A DNA stretch of 64,000 nt from Candidatus Methanoperedens sp. Its GTDB lineage: Archaea > Halobacteriota > Methanosarcinia > Methanosarcinales > Methanoperedenaceae. Where the stretch lies: the NCBI GenBank assembly GCA_026552975.1, contig JAPMTR010000063.1:50575-114574 (forward strand), in the 5' to 3' direction. A program made the translations under genes and the position numbers. The notes beneath the pieces are model-generated. The model did not search any database, had not been told where the DNA came from, and worked only from the letters and a program-made list of their open reading frames with translations. Shown here in pieces: positions 63,964 to 64,000 of this stretch (the first letter of the stretch is position 1; the number at the start of each line of letters is the position of its first letter).

Positions 63964-64000
63964 ATTCGAGAGGCACATCCACTAAAACAAGGATTGAAAC
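63964..64000 (+). CRISPR. Probable first CRISPR repeat (37 bp), array continues outside the window
   Basis: The window ends with a 37-base sequence that starts ATTCGAGAGGCACATCC and finishes in ATTGAAAC. The latter is the typical 3' end and crRNA handle of type I-B archaeal repeats. Only one copy is visible, so its repeat nature is inferred from its end sequence, its place 108 bases after cas4 and the complete set of cas genes. The orientation puts the leader on the left and transcription on the plus strand. Confidence 0.65.

Overview
The window comes from an archaeon of the Methanosarcinales type, most likely an ANME-2d (Candidatus Methanoperedens-like) relative. This is inferred from RNA polymerase genes split as B''/B' and A'/A'' in the euryarchaeal order, a methanogenesis marker 8 protein, the siroheme-dependent haem enzyme AhbC, fibrillarin, class I HMG-CoA reductase, CTP-dependent riboflavin kinase, a secreted c-type cytochrome with a CTERM-like tail, and a tRNA with an intron at the anticodon loop. 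No 16S rRNA is present, so the assignment is not proven.

Positions 1-13.2 kb form a trace-metal region. After the end of a branched-chain aminotransferase come three separate ECF (CbiMNQO/NikMNQO-type) nickel/cobalt transporters: one on the minus strand (1227-3790) and two on the plus strand (4452-7116 and 9976-13137). Three regulators sit among them: a DtxR-like protein, NikR, and an ArsR-type HTH fused to a DUF4430/transcobalamin-C-like domain. A SatD/DUF3307 pair preceded by a tandem 20-bp dyad interrupts the cluster.

Positions 13.2-23.7 kb carry housekeeping and cofactor genes: HMG-CoA reductase, a DsrE-like protein, a flippase-like membrane protein, FlpA, the corrin enzymes CbiE and CbiD, a small zinc-ribbon gene, a core MetE methionine synthase, prephenate dehydratase, RibK, RibB, a DUF166 protein and CorA. 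From 23.8 to 29.3 kb there is a cell-surface cluster: a membrane-anchored HTH regulator, two small secreted proteins (one monohaem), and a MacB-type ABC transporter with a large extracytoplasmic partner.

The minus-strand unit 38686-29370 is tRNA-Lys (with intron), rpoH, rpoB2, rpoB1, rpoA1, rpoA2, rpl30e, nusA, rps12, rps7, ended by a UUCG hairpin plus U-tract. Positions 38.9-52.1 kb hold OsmC, an IscA-like protein, AhbC, a small Cys/His-rich protein, a DacZ-type c-di-AMP synthase operon, an old-yellow-enzyme/PAS-HTH pair, a subtilase, MutS, marker protein 8 and a two-gene K+ channel/RCK unit.

Positions 52.4-64 kb are a type I-B (Cst/Tneap-like) CRISPR-Cas locus. The AT-rich effector block cas8b-cas7-cas5-cas3 is followed by a repeat-rich gap. 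Then the AbiEi/AbiEii and MntA/HepT toxin-antitoxin pairs alternate with cas6 and cas1-cas2-cas4. A nearly identical 26-bp element precedes abiEi, cas6 and mntA, and hepT overlaps cas1 by one base. The last 37 bases look like the first repeat of an array that continues outside the window.
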